From Prevotella sp. (GTDB lineage: Bacteria > Bacteroidota > Bacteroidia > Bacteroidales > Bacteroidaceae), in NCBI GenBank assembly GCA_024695815.1, contig JAILHK010000028.1, positions 28,612-92,611 of the forward strand: a stretch of DNA of 64,000 nucleotides, given 5' to 3'. Below, piece after piece: positions 43,701 to 51,775 of the stretch. The translations under genes were made by a program, and so were the position numbers. The stretch's first letter is position 1. Each line of letters opens with the position of its first letter. The notes under the pieces are model-generated. The model was not told where the DNA came from. It worked only from the letters and a program-made list of their open reading frames with translations, and made no database searches.

Positions 43701-46700
43701 ATGAAACTTAAGCATCTACTATTAACAGTGTCGGTCGTCCTCTTCGGACAGGCCACCATCTCAGCACAATCAACCTATCAATTTGTGCCTACCGAGTATG
43801 TGACGACTGACAACAATCGTGCGCCTCAGAGCGCGTTCTCTTATGATGAGCAGTCATTCACCGTCCATGCTTCAGGCCAGAATAATGTGGCCTTCAAGAT
43901 GGGCGGCGACTGCGATGGCAAGTACTACATCACGCCTGCCGAACATTGGTTTGTGGTCAGCGGTCGCCAGTTGAAGACCGGCACCGCTGACGCTTACCTT
44001 TGGTGGCTCAACGGCACCAACCACGGTTCGCAGGTGGCCCCCGACCACGTGTGTACCACTGCCGACGATCGCACCGTGTTTGTGTGGAACCTGCGCAATG
44101 GCAATCCACTGTTCTCATGGTTTGATGTCAACCGCGAGCGCATGGTGCTCAACAGCAACGGCACGGGGTTCATCCTTGCCATGGGACTCACCGCTACCGG
44201 TGCCGAGAGCACGGTGACCGACGTTGATTACTATGACGACATGGCCATCGTCAACGCCTATCCTGAGCTGATGCAGGTACTTGGCATCACCCATGAGTCG
44301 CTGGCCCAGCAAATGCGCGATGCACTCAGCACGTCTATCACCGAGGCAGAGACACTGCTTGCCAGTCGTCCCGCCGATGAAACCGTCAAAAATCAACTGC
44401 AAACCGCCATTACCGAGGCAAAACAAGTGCTCAGTGGCATCACTACCAGTAACTATGCCTCTGTGCCTGATACCATCACCAGTCTGCAGCAGGCCATGGA
44501 GCAGTATCGTGCCAACAGTCGTCAGGTGTCTTATCAGTACACCACCGATGGTATGTTGGCTGGTTGGGACGACATGTCTATCCGCATTCGTTTCGTGAAT
44601 GATAGCATTGTGCGCATCACCAAGTTTGTGGGCGATGAGTCGCGTGTAGAGCCCAGCCTCGTTGTGAAATCGCCCGCTGATGCTCCAGTGGCTTTCACAC
44701 ACACTGAAACCGATGGAATCGTCACTTTATCCACTTCTAAGGTCCGCCTGACCTATCATCTCGACGATGCCGTTGTCACCGTCTATCGTGCCACCGGCGA
44801 ACAGCTCTATACCGAGCTTGCTGCCCATATCAGTGCTCAGGCCGACGGTCCTAATGATGCCTGCCTATTGAAACAAACCTTCCGTCTGGCCGACGATGAA
44901 CAGATTTACGGTCTCGGTCAGTTGCAGAACGGACATCTCTCGATGCGCGGTCTCAGCACCACCATGATTCAAGACAACCGCAGCATCTATATACCATATT
45001 TATATTCTTCAAAGCGCTATGCGCTCTATTGGGACAACTATTCGCCCACCACATTCACCGATGATGCCGCCGGCACCATGTTCCGCTCCACTGGTCAGGC
45101 CATCGACTACTACGTCCTTGTTGGTTCCACCTCCGACGAGGTGCTTCATGCCTGGCGTCAGATGACCGGTGGTACCCAGTTGCCTCCATTGTGGAACTTC
45201 GGTCTCTATCAAAGTAAACAGCGCTACCAGAGCACCCAGGAAGTGATCGATGTTGTGAAGCAGTATCGCCAGTTGCGTGTTCCCCTTGATTGCGTGGTGC
45301 AAGACTGGCAGTATTGGGGCGACGACAACCACTGGAACGCCATGGAGTTTCTTAACCCCAAGTATAGCGACTATCAGCGCATGATCGACGAGGTGCACGG
45401 CATGAATGCCAAGCTCATGATCAGTGTATGGGCCAACTTCGGTCCCGCCACCCGTCAGTATCAAGAGTTTGCCGATGCCGGTCGCCTCATCCCCATTCAG
45501 AGCTATCCCTCTACCGTGGCTACACGCCCCTACGACGTTTACGATGCTGCCACCCGCGACCGCTACTGGAATTATCTCTCTCAAGGCATTATGAGCAAGG
45601 GTGTCGATGCCCTTTGGCTCGACTCTTCTGAACCCGACGACTTCAGTAATAAAGGTACTGACTACGACTATGTGACTGGTCTCAGTGGTCGTACCTTCCG
45701 TTCGCTCCGCAATGTCTTCCCCCTCTGTCATGTAGAGGGCGTCTATGACCACCACCTGGCCGACCCCACACTCAGCAATAAGCGCGTCAGCATCCTCACC
45801 CGTTCGGCCTTTGCCGGCATGCAGCGCACCGGTGCCTTCGTTTGGAGTGCCGACATCACCTCCAGCTGGCAGACCCTTGCAGCCCAGATTCCTGCCGCCT
45901 GCAACTTCTCGGTATCGGGTCTTCCTTATTGGAACAGCGACACCGGCGCATTCTTCACTGGCAGCTACCGTGGCGTGGGCGACCCCGCATGGCGCTCGCT
46001 CTACGACCGTTGGACCCAGTTCTCATGCTTCTGTCCGATGATGCGCTTCCATGGCGACAACACACCCCGTGAAATCTGGCAGTTCGGTTCGCAGGATGAC
46101 GCCCAGGGCGACTACAACAATATCCTCCGCTACATCCGTCTGCGCTACCGCCTGCTGCCCTATCTCTATAGCACCGCCCATCAGGTGGTGAGCCACGACG
46201 AGACCTTTATGCGCGCCATGCCGCTGGCTTATGAAGACGATGCCCAGTGTGTGGGCCTCACTGATCAGTACATGTTAGGACGCAGCTTCCTCGTGGCACC
46301 CGTTGTCACCGATGGTGTTGCCGGTCGCAATGTCTATCTGCCACAGTTCCACACAGCCACCACTGACAAAGGTCTGTGGTACGACTTCTGGACCGGTGGT
46401 GTTCACACTGGTGGCAAGACCCTTTTCCGCACCGCTCCACAAGACATTCTGCCCCTCTACATCCCAGCGGGCACCATTCTGCCTTATGGTCCTGAGGTGC
46501 AGTACAGCAACGAGAAATCATGGGACGACCTCGAAATTCGCATCTATGCCGGTGCCGACGGACGCTTCACGCTCTATGAAGACGAGCTCGATGGCTATGG
46601 TTATAAGCAGGGTGCCTGCAGCGAGATACCCTTCACGTGGAACGAAGCCGCACAGACCCTCACCATCGGCGACCGTCAGGGTGAGTTCCCCGGCATGTTG

Positions 46701-47510
46701 AAGCAGCGCACCTTCCGTCTGGTCCGCGTGTCGTCAAAGAAAGGCTATGGCGATCAGCCCGCCGCTGCTTACGACCAGGAGGTCAGCTATCATGGTCAGC
46801 AGCTGGTTGTCAGCCTGAAAGACTCCGTAGAAAACGAGATTGTTGTCGAGGATGTGACCAACCTCATTGTGAACCCCAGTTTCGAGGCCGATGGTAAAAC
46901 GCTGAACATGGTGTCGCCCCAGGGCTGGACGGTCAGCAGCGAGACCACCTGGTGGGGTGTGAACACTGGCGGTGGCAACGGCGACCCCCAGGCCACCGAT
47001 GGTCAGTATATCTTCGGTGTGTGGGATGGTGCCGCCACCAAGACCCCTACCATCAGTCAGACCCTGACCACCCTGCCCAAAGGCAACTACACCCTGACGG
47101 TCGATATGCAGGCCAGCAACCGCTCTAACGAGACCGTGCGCCTGGGCATGCAGCATGTGTTCGCCGGCAACCAAAAGGGCTACTTTGCCAGTCAGCTTAG
47201 CACCGCCGGCTGTGGCGATGTCTACCCCATGCAGACCATCTCGGTAGATTTCGAACAGCCCGAAGACGGACGCCCAGTGACCATTGGCGTCGGTACCGAT
47301 GGCGCCCCTGCCGAGACCTGGTTTAAAATCGACAACTTCCGACTGTATCGTCGGCCAGGTATGCCATCGACCAATGATATCAAGATCGGTCATCAGAAGC
47401 CTATCTGCTCCAACCACCATGACCGTTATAACTTAAATGGACAAAAATTGTCGGTTTCATCGCATCGATGCATCTTTGTGAGCCATCAGAAGAAGTACCT
47501 CCTGAAATGA
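43701..47510 (+). CDS. GH31 alpha-glycosidase, large secreted multidomain enzyme
   Basis: 1269 aa with signal peptide (1-22, ending TISA). Domains: an N-terminal beta domain plus helical stretch (about 25-265), the GH31 N-terminal and TIM-barrel region (about 270-830) with nucleophile Asp in DALWLDSSEPDD (about 641) and acid/base Asp in VWSADITSSW (about 717), DUF5110-like domain (about 900-990), a carbohydrate-binding-like jelly roll (about 1050-1225, NLIVNPSFEADG ... FKIDNFRLY), and a C-terminal YNLNGQKLS tail, a degenerate form of a tail common in Prevotella exported proteins. Alpha-glucosidase, alpha-xylosidase or transglucosidase activity cannot be told apart by eye. Preceded by its likely regulator. 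Confidence 0.92.
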   Translation: MKLKHLLLTVSVVLFGQATISAQSTYQFVPTEYVTTDNNRAPQSAFSYDEQSFTVHASGQNNVAFKMGGDCDGKYYITPAEHWFVVSGRQLKTGTADAYLWWLNGTNHGSQVAPDHVCTTADDRTVFVWNLRNGNPLFSWFDVNRERMVLNSNGTGFILAMGLTATGAESTVTDVDYYDDMAIVNAYPELMQVLGITHESLAQQMRDALSTSITEAETLLASRPADETVKNQLQTAITEAKQVLSGITTSNYASVPDTITSLQQAMEQYRANSRQVSYQYTTDGMLAGWDDMSIRIRFVNDSIVRITKFVGDESRVEPSLVVKSPADAPVAFTHTETDGIVTLSTSKVRLTYHLDDAVVTVYRATGEQLYTELAAHISAQADGPNDACLLKQTFRLADDEQIYGLGQLQNGHLSMRGLSTTMIQDNRSIYIPYLYSSKRYALYWDNYSPTTFTDDAAGTMFRSTGQAIDYYVLVGSTSDEVLHAWRQMTGGTQLPPLWNFGLYQSKQRYQSTQEVIDVVKQYRQLRVPLDCVVQDWQYWGDDNHWNAMEFLNPKYSDYQRMIDEVHGMNAKLMISVWANFGPATRQYQEFADAGRLIPIQSYPSTVATRPYDVYDAATRDRYWNYLSQGIMSKGVDALWLDSSEPDDFSNKGTDYDYVTGLSGRTFRSLRNVFPLCHVEGVYDHHLADPTLSNKRVSILTRSAFAGMQRTGAFVWSADITSSWQTLAAQIPAACNFSVSGLPYWNSDTGAFFTGSYRGVGDPAWRSLYDRWTQFSCFCPMMRFHGDNTPREIWQFGSQDDAQGDYNNILRYIRLRYRLLPYLYSTAHQVVSHDETFMRAMPLAYEDDAQCVGLTDQYMLGRSFLVAPVVTDGVAGRNVYLPQFHTATTDKGLWYDFWTGGVHTGGKTLFRTAPQDILPLYIPAGTILPYGPEVQYSNEKSWDDLEIRIYAGADGRFTLYEDELDGYGYKQGACSEIPFTWNEAAQTLTIGDRQGEFPGMLKQRTFRLVRVSSKKGYGDQPAAAYDQEVSYHGQQLVVSLKDSVENEIVVEDVTNLIVNPSFEADGKTLNMVSPQGWTVSSETTWWGVNTGGGNGDPQATDGQYIFGVWDGAATKTPTISQTLTTLPKGNYTLTVDMQASNRSNETVRLGMQHVFAGNQKGYFASQLSTAGCGDVYPMQTISVDFEQPEDGRPVTIGVGTDGAPAETWFKIDNFRLYRRPGMPSTNDIKIGHQKPICSNHHDRYNLNGQKLSVSSHRCIFVSHQKKYLLK

Positions 47511-47557
47511 CCACATCGCCTTTAAGTCAACAACTTGAAGATACCGATATAGCAAAA

Positions 47558-47593
47558 AAGCAGGCGAATTGTTTGGCAGTTCGCCCGCTTCTT
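47558..47593 (+). terminator. Terminator after GH31, overlapping the prfB promoter
   Basis: AAGC-a-GGCGAA pairs with TTCGCC-c-GCTT, then TCTTTAT. Its loop holds the TTTG -33 element of the next gene. Confidence 0.7.
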
Positions 47594-47603
47594 TATACCT
47601 TTG
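47572..47603 (+). promoter_or_regulatory. Promoter (TTTG - 20 bp - TACCTTTG) of prfB
   Basis: TTTG 47572-47575 and TACCTTTG 47596-47603; the ATG at 47608 is 4 bases past the box, so the message should be leaderless. Confidence 0.75.
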
Positions 47604-47607
47604 CAGT

Positions 47608-48729
47608 ATGATTACACAAGACCAGTTGAAAGATGTGCTCGATCGTGCTGAAAAGTTGGAGCACTACCTCAAAATCGATCAGAAAAGAATAGAGTGGGAG
47701 GAAGAAGATTTGCGCACGCAGGCTCCCGACTTCTGGGACGACCCGAAGAGGGCAGAAGCCCAGATGAAGAAAGTGAAAGCCATCAAGAAGTGGATTGATG
47801 GCTACGACGATGTGCGCACCAAGGCCGACGAACTGCAGCTGGCCTTCGATTTCTATAAAGAAGAGATGGTCACCGAAGAGGAAGTCGATGCCGACTATGC
47901 CGCTGCCATTGCTGCCATCGAGCAGCTGGAGCTGATGAACATGCTGCGCCAGGAGGAAGACCCCATGGATGCCGTGCTCAAAATCAACAGTGGTGCCGGT
48001 GGCACCGAGGCGCAAGACTGGGCGCAGATGCTCATGCGTATGTATATGCGTTGGGCCGAGGCACATGGCTATAAGGTGACCATTGCCAACCTGCTGGACG
48101 GCGATGAGGCCGGCATTAAGAGTGTGACCATGCAGATAGAAGGTGGCGAGTATGCCTATGGCTATCTGAAGAGCGAGAATGGCGTCCACCGTCTGGTGCG
48201 TGTCTCGCCCTATAATGCGCAGGGCAAGCGCATGACGTCGTTTGCCTCTGTCTTTGTGACCCCGCTGGTCGACGACACCATCGAGGTTTATGTAGATCCC
48301 GCCAAGTTGTCGTGGGACACCTTCCGCTCTAGCGGTGCCGGTGGTCAGAACGTCAACAAGGTGGAGTCGGGTGTGCGTCTGCGCTATTGGTACACCGACC
48401 CAGACACCGGCGAGGAAGAAGAAATCCTGATTGAAAACACAGAGACGCGCGACCAGCCCAAGAACAAAGAGCGCGCCATGGCGCTGCTGCGTTCTCAACT
48501 CTACGACCGTGCCATGAAGAAGCGCATGGAGGCACAGGCCAAGATTGAGGCTGGCAAGAAAAAGATAGAGTGGGGCTCGCAGATTCGTTCGTATGTGTTT
48601 GACGATAAGCGCGTGAAAGACCATCGCACCAATTATCAGACAGGCGATGTCGATGGCGTGATGAACGGTAAGCTCGACGGCTTTATCAAAGCCTACCTGA
48701 TGGAGTTCCCTGCCTCTACTGAGGATTAG
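47608..48729 (+). CDS. prfB: Peptide chain release factor 2
   Basis: Recognises UGA and UAA stop codons and triggers peptidyl-tRNA hydrolysis. 373 aa. Catalytic GGQ in SSGAGGQNVNKVES (about 247); the stop-codon tripeptide region reads RVSPYNAQGKRMTSF (SPY where E. coli has SPF). The frame is continuous: the programmed +1 frameshift at an early UGA found in many prfB genes is absent. ATG 47608 (MITQDQLKD) is chosen because the upstream frame start at 47569 lies inside the promoter. Confidence 0.96.
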   Translation: MITQDQLKDVLDRAEKLEHYLKIDQKRIEWEEEDLRTQAPDFWDDPKRAEAQMKKVKAIKKWIDGYDDVRTKADELQLAFDFYKEEMVTEEEVDADYAAAIAAIEQLELMNMLRQEEDPMDAVLKINSGAGGTEAQDWAQMLMRMYMRWAEAHGYKVTIANLLDGDEAGIKSVTMQIEGGEYAYGYLKSENGVHRLVRVSPYNAQGKRMTSFASVFVTPLVDDTIEVYVDPAKLSWDTFRSSGAGGQNVNKVESGVRLRYWYTDPDTGEEEEILIENTETRDQPKNKERAMALLRSQLYDRAMKKRMEAQAKIEAGKKKIEWGSQIRSYVFDDKRVKDHRTNYQTGDVDGVMNGKLDGFIKAYLMEFPASTED

Positions 48730-48731
48730 AC

Positions 48732-48773
48732 ATCTATGTGCAATGGCCGTTTGGCCGTTGCACGACTATAGAT
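48732..48773 (+). terminator. Long hairpin after prfB (terminator or processing signal)
   Basis: GTGCAATGGCC pairs with GGCCGTTGCAC around GTTT; outside it ATCTAT pairs with ATAGAT. No T-tract follows, so termination is uncertain. Confidence 0.5.
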
Positions 48774-48802
48774 ATGGTGCGTTAAACGCCTTGTTTACAG
48801 TA

Positions 48803-49088
48803 TCAAAAGTGGCATTATTCTTAAGGAATAGTGCCTTTTTTGATGTCCAATAGTGACACCCTTGAAATGCGTCTAGCCCCTGGAATGCTCCATTCTAGCC
48901 CCTAGACAGCACGATTCTAGCCCCTGGACAGATTGATTCTAGCCCCTAGAATGCTCTATTCTAGCCCCTAGATGCACATCAAAAGCGTAACTTTTGCAGG
49001 CTAAAAGTGCCGCTATTGGTTGTTTAAAGTGCCGCTTTTACTGAATAAAACTGCCATTTCGGGACCCAAAAACCGCTGCTCTGCCCCA
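48803..49088. repeat. 22-bp-period palindrome array, locus 2
   Basis: Between prfB and the 51-aa gene. Five 13-bp palindromes start at 48872, 48894, 48916, 48938 and 48960: TCTAGCCCCTRGA with R = G,A,G,A,A, exactly 22 bp apart. Left of them two units of type CAATAGTG-S-CAC.. face outward, ending at 48843 and 48865, and one inverted partner begins at 48803, forming a hairpin with its neighbour (TCAAAAGTGGCATTATTC against GGAATAGTGCC). To the right five units begin at 48979, 49001, 49023, 49045 and 49067, decaying away from the centre. The offset from outer CTAG palindrome to flanking unit is 19 bp on both sides, the same as at locus 1, so dyad centres stay 22 bp apart throughout. Confidence 0.92.
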
Positions 49089-49124
49089 TAAATGCCTTTG
49101 AAACAAAAAATTAAACAGATAATT

Positions 49125-49155
49125 TTTGGCGAAACAGAAAAAAGTTGTATCTTTG
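49125..49155 (+). promoter_or_regulatory. Promoter (TTTG - 19 bp - TATCTTTG) of the small membrane protein-CYTH pair
   Basis: TTTG 49125-49128 and TATCTTTG 49148-49155; leader about 25 bases. Confidence 0.75.
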
Positions 49156-49186
49156 CCTTCCGTAAACCTATCAAACATTAAGTATT

Positions 49187-49342
49187 ATGTCTAATAAACA
49201 AGGAAAGCAACTGAATAAAAAGCAGAAAGCCTACGCTCAGAAGCTGGAGCAAAAGGGTACCAACGTGGTGGCATGGATTATTGGCGTGCTGATTGTGTGC
49301 GCAGTGCTCTACGCTTTCATCTCTGTTTTGATGTTCGAATAA
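49187..49342 (+). CDS. Small single-span membrane protein (51 aa)
   Basis: Starts MSNKQGKQLNKKQKAYAQK, a lysine-rich N-terminus of about 25 residues, then one membrane span at about 27-49 (VVAWIIGVLIVCAVLYAFISVL) and ends MFE. Has its own consensus promoter and its stop abuts the next start (TAAATG), so it is a real gene translated together with the CYTH protein. Function unknown; by its charge the N-terminus should face the cytosol. Confidence 0.8.
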   Translation: MSNKQGKQLNKKQKAYAQKLEQKGTNVVAWIIGVLIVCAVLYAFISVLMFE

Positions 49343-49831
49343 ATGAGCGGACTGGAGATAGAACGTAAATTCCTGGTGCGCAACAGCGACTACAAGCGTC
49401 TGGCACATCAGAGCTACCGCATTAAGCAGGGCTACATCTGCAGTGGCGGCGGTAAGACCGTGCGCGTGCGTCAACGCGACGAACAGGGATTCCTCACTAT
49501 CAAGGGCCCGTCGCTCGACGGCGGACTCAGTCGCTACGAGTTTGAGAAAGAGATCAGCCTTGATGAGGCTGCCAAACTCTTTGACCTCTGCGAGCCAGGT
49601 ATTATCGACAAGACCCGCTATCTGGTTGACTACGAGGGCTATACCTTCGAGGTTGACGAATTCTATGGCGAAAATGACGGTCTCGTGGTGGCCGAAGTTG
49701 AGCTAAAATCAGTTAACGATAATCCCAAACTACCTCCGTTCCTCGCTCAAGAGGTGACGGGCGACCGACGTTATTACAATAGTCATCTCCGCCAAAATCC
49801 CTTTTGTAACTGGAAGGATAGTTTATACTAA
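49343..49831 (+). CDS. CYTH domain protein (triphosphate tunnel metalloenzyme family)
   Basis: 162 aa. The EIERKFLV motif (residues 5-12, ExExK type) starts the domain; the tunnel strands carry YRIKQGYI, VRVRQRDEQGFLTIKG, YEFEKEI, KTRYLVDYEGYTFEVDEFYG and VAEVELKS with alternating charged residues. Bacterial short CYTH enzymes usually hydrolyse inorganic triphosphate with a divalent metal; adenylate cyclase activity is the less likely alternative. Cytosolic. Immediately follows the small membrane protein; a fragment of an unrelated surface-protein gene follows its stop. Confidence 0.9.
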   Translation: MSGLEIERKFLVRNSDYKRLAHQSYRIKQGYICSGGGKTVRVRQRDEQGFLTIKGPSLDGGLSRYEFEKEISLDEAAKLFDLCEPGIIDKTRYLVDYEGYTFEVDEFYGENDGLVVAEVELKSVNDNPKLPPFLAQEVTGDRRYYNSHLRQNPFCNWKDSLY

Positions 49832-49916
49832 TATCACAGGTAATGTCTATGGTGGTGGTAACAATGCCGAGGTAACGGGCTCTGCTAATGTAACCATCGG
49901 TAAACAAGTCCCATAA
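49830..49916 (+). pseudogene. Fragment of a GGGN-repeat surface protein
   Basis: In one frame this stretch reads NITGNVYGGGNNAEVTGSAN followed by VTIGKQVP and a stop. The pattern GNVYGGGNNAxVxG is typical of large repeat-rich surface proteins of Prevotella and Bacteroides. No start codon or remaining gene is seen, so it is a relic. It overlaps the last ten codons of vanZ on the other strand, suggesting a recombination joint near 49914. Confidence 0.6.
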
Positions 49917-50262
49917 CAGCACCCATCATTACGCCTATTGCATCGGCAGCCAAGTCGAGCCATTCGCCTGAGCGGTTGGTGGTGCAATAGGCTTGAACCA
50001 GTTCTATCACTCCTCCCATCACGGTGGGAGCTATCAATGCCCACAAGATCAGCTTGCGGACATTGATGCTATGATGACTGCGCAAGTATTCCCACCAGAT
50101 GACTGCGCATGTGCCGCCATACATCACGAAATGGGTCCATTTATCCAGGAAGTTGATGCTTGGCAGCTCCATCTCCTCTGGTGGCATGAACCAAATGGAC
50201 AGATACCACACCAAGGCGATACATATCATAGAAAGGGGATAATTTCTTACGATTTGCAGCAT
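49885..50262 (-). CDS. VanZ family membrane protein
   Basis: 125 aa with four membrane spans: about 7-25, 42-60 (containing FLDKWTHFVMYGGTCAVIW, the VanZ signature D-K-x-x-H), 72-93 and 100-118. Members of the family are small envelope proteins, one linked to teicoplanin resistance; the role here is unknown. The frame could begin at a TTG (50283) but ATG 50262 leaves a normal leader after the -7 box. The C-terminal MGLVYRWLH is encoded opposite the surface-protein relic, so the original end may have been replaced. Confidence 0.82.
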   Translation of the reverse strand: MLQIVRNYPLSMICIALVWYLSIWFMPPEEMELPSINFLDKWTHFVMYGGTCAVIWWEYLRSHHSINVRKLILWALIAPTVMGGVIELVQAYCTTNRSGEWLDLAADAIGVMMGAVMGLVYRWLH

Positions 50263-50291
50263 AATAGCTTTCTTTATTGTCAAGTTGGCTG

Positions 50292-50299
50292 CAAAAGTA
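50292..50299 (-). promoter_or_regulatory. -7 box (TACTTTTG) of vanZ
   Basis: Perfect TAnnTTTG on the minus strand; leader about 25 bases to ATG 50262. Confidence 0.6.
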
Positions 50300-50343
50300 C
50301 TAAATTATCTATGAATCATCATCTGTAATTCATATTTTTTTTC

Positions 50344-50351
50344 TACTTTTG
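50344..50351 (+). promoter_or_regulatory. -7 box (TACTTTTG) of the NSS transporter gene
   Basis: Perfect TAnnTTTG; leader about 18 bases. Confidence 0.6.
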
Positions 50352-50374
50352 CACTCGATTTACGTAATCTAGAT

Positions 50375-51775
50375 ATGAATCAGACGGAAAGAGCAAGTTT
50401 CGGAAGTAAGTTGGGTGTTATCCTTGCTACGGCCGGTTCGGCTGTGGGACTGGGTAATGTGTGGCGTTTCCCCTATATGACAGGTCAGAATGGCGGTGCC
50501 GCCTTTATCCTTATCTATGTGGCGTGCGTGCTGATATTGGGCATACCCTGTATGCTCAACGAGTTTATCATCGGTCGTCGGGCGCAGGCCAACACGGCTC
50601 GCGCCTATGCTAAGTTGGCCAACGGCACCCCTTGGCGCCTTATCGGCCTCTTTGGCGTCTTCACCGGTTTTATGATCACGGGCTATTATGTAGTGGTATC
50701 CGGCTGGTGTCTGCAGTATATCTATGCTTCTGCAGCCGGTCATCTGATGGGCGATGCCAACTATGTGAAAACCTATTTTGAAACCTTCTCGTCTGATCCT
50801 TGGAAACCAATTGTCTGTATGCTACTGTTCATGCTCATGTGTCATTTCATTATCTCGCGTGGCGTGGAAAAGGGCATTGAGAAGGGTTCCAAGATGATGA
50901 TGCCCCTGCTCTTCATCCTGCTCATCGTGATTGCAGTAGCTTCCTGCACGCTGCCCGGTGCCAGCCGTGGCATCAGTTTCCTGTTCGACCCCGACTTCTC
51001 GAAGGTCGATAGCAATGTCCTGTTGGGTGGACTGGGACAAGCATTCTATTCGCTCAGCGTGGGTATGGGCTGTCTTTGTACCTATGCCAGCTATTTCAAG
51101 AAAGATACCCACCTCACGAAGTCTGCCTTCCAGATTGTCAGCATCGACACGTTGATAGCCATTCTGGCAGGTCTCATGATTTTCCCCGCCTTCTTTGCCA
51201 TCTATCCCAATGCCCCCGAGCTGATGAGCGATCCCAGTCAGGCCAGCCAGTACTGTGGTCCCGGACTGGTGTTCATCACCCTGCCCAGCGTGTTTCAGCA
51301 GGCCTTCTCGGGCGTGCCCTTCCTTGGCGAGGTGGTAGCCCTGTTGTTCTATGCCCTGTTGTCGCTGGCAGCCCTGACCTCCCTGATGTCTCTTCACGAG
51401 GTGAGCACAGCCTTCTTCCATGAAGAGCTCAACATCTCGCGCCGCAAGGGTGCTGCCCTTGTCACGCTGACCTGTGCCCTGATTGGCGTGTTCTGCTCGC
51501 TGTCGTTTGGCGATGGTCGTGAGTGGCTCGTGATTGGCGGCAAGTCTTTGTTCAACTGGTTCGACTATCTCACCGGTCAGATATTCCTGCCAACGGGCGG
51601 TCTGCTTACCTGTCTGTTCTTAGGCTGGTATGTGCCCAAGGCCGTGGTCAAGGACGAGTTTACCAATGGCGGAACATTCCGTGGCCGTCTCTTTGGTATT
51701 TATATGTTTGCAGTCCGCTTTGTTTGTCCCATCTGCATCCTGCTCATCTTCCTTCATCAGTTTGGCGTGATATGA
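50375..51775 (+). CDS. Sodium-dependent neurotransmitter:sodium symporter (NSS) family transporter
   Basis: 466 aa, eleven or so spans of the LeuT fold, taking up an amino acid or related solute with sodium. Signature of span 1: ATAGSAVGLGNVWRFPYMTGQNGG (residues about 18-41, quoted in part), with the unwound segment. Span 6 region SVGMGCLCTYASYF and the GLVFITLPSVF loop match bacterial NSS members. Substrate cannot be told from sequence. Stop overlaps the next gene as ATGA. Confidence 0.93.
   Translation: MNQTERASFGSKLGVILATAGSAVGLGNVWRFPYMTGQNGGAAFILIYVACVLILGIPCMLNEFIIGRRAQANTARAYAKLANGTPWRLIGLFGVFTGFMITGYYVVVSGWCLQYIYASAAGHLMGDANYVKTYFETFSSDPWKPIVCMLLFMLMCHFIISRGVEKGIEKGSKMMMPLLFILLIVIAVASCTLPGASRGISFLFDPDFSKVDSNVLLGGLGQAFYSLSVGMGCLCTYASYFKKDTHLTKSAFQIVSIDTLIAILAGLMIFPAFFAIYPNAPELMSDPSQASQYCGPGLVFITLPSVFQQAFSGVPFLGEVVALLFYALLSLAALTSLMSLHEVSTAFFHEELNISRRKGAALVTLTCALIGVFCSLSFGDGREWLVIGGKSLFNWFDYLTGQIFLPTGGLLTCLFLGWYVPKAVVKDEFTNGGTFRGRLFGIYMFAVRFVCPICILLIFLHQFGVI

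Noticed and set aside
48872..48972. Tandem coding repeats
   Set aside because: The 22-bp period is not a multiple of three and no open frame crosses the array on either strand.
49830..49916. Real short gene
   Set aside because: No start codon or promoter of its own; it matches only an internal repeat of large surface proteins.
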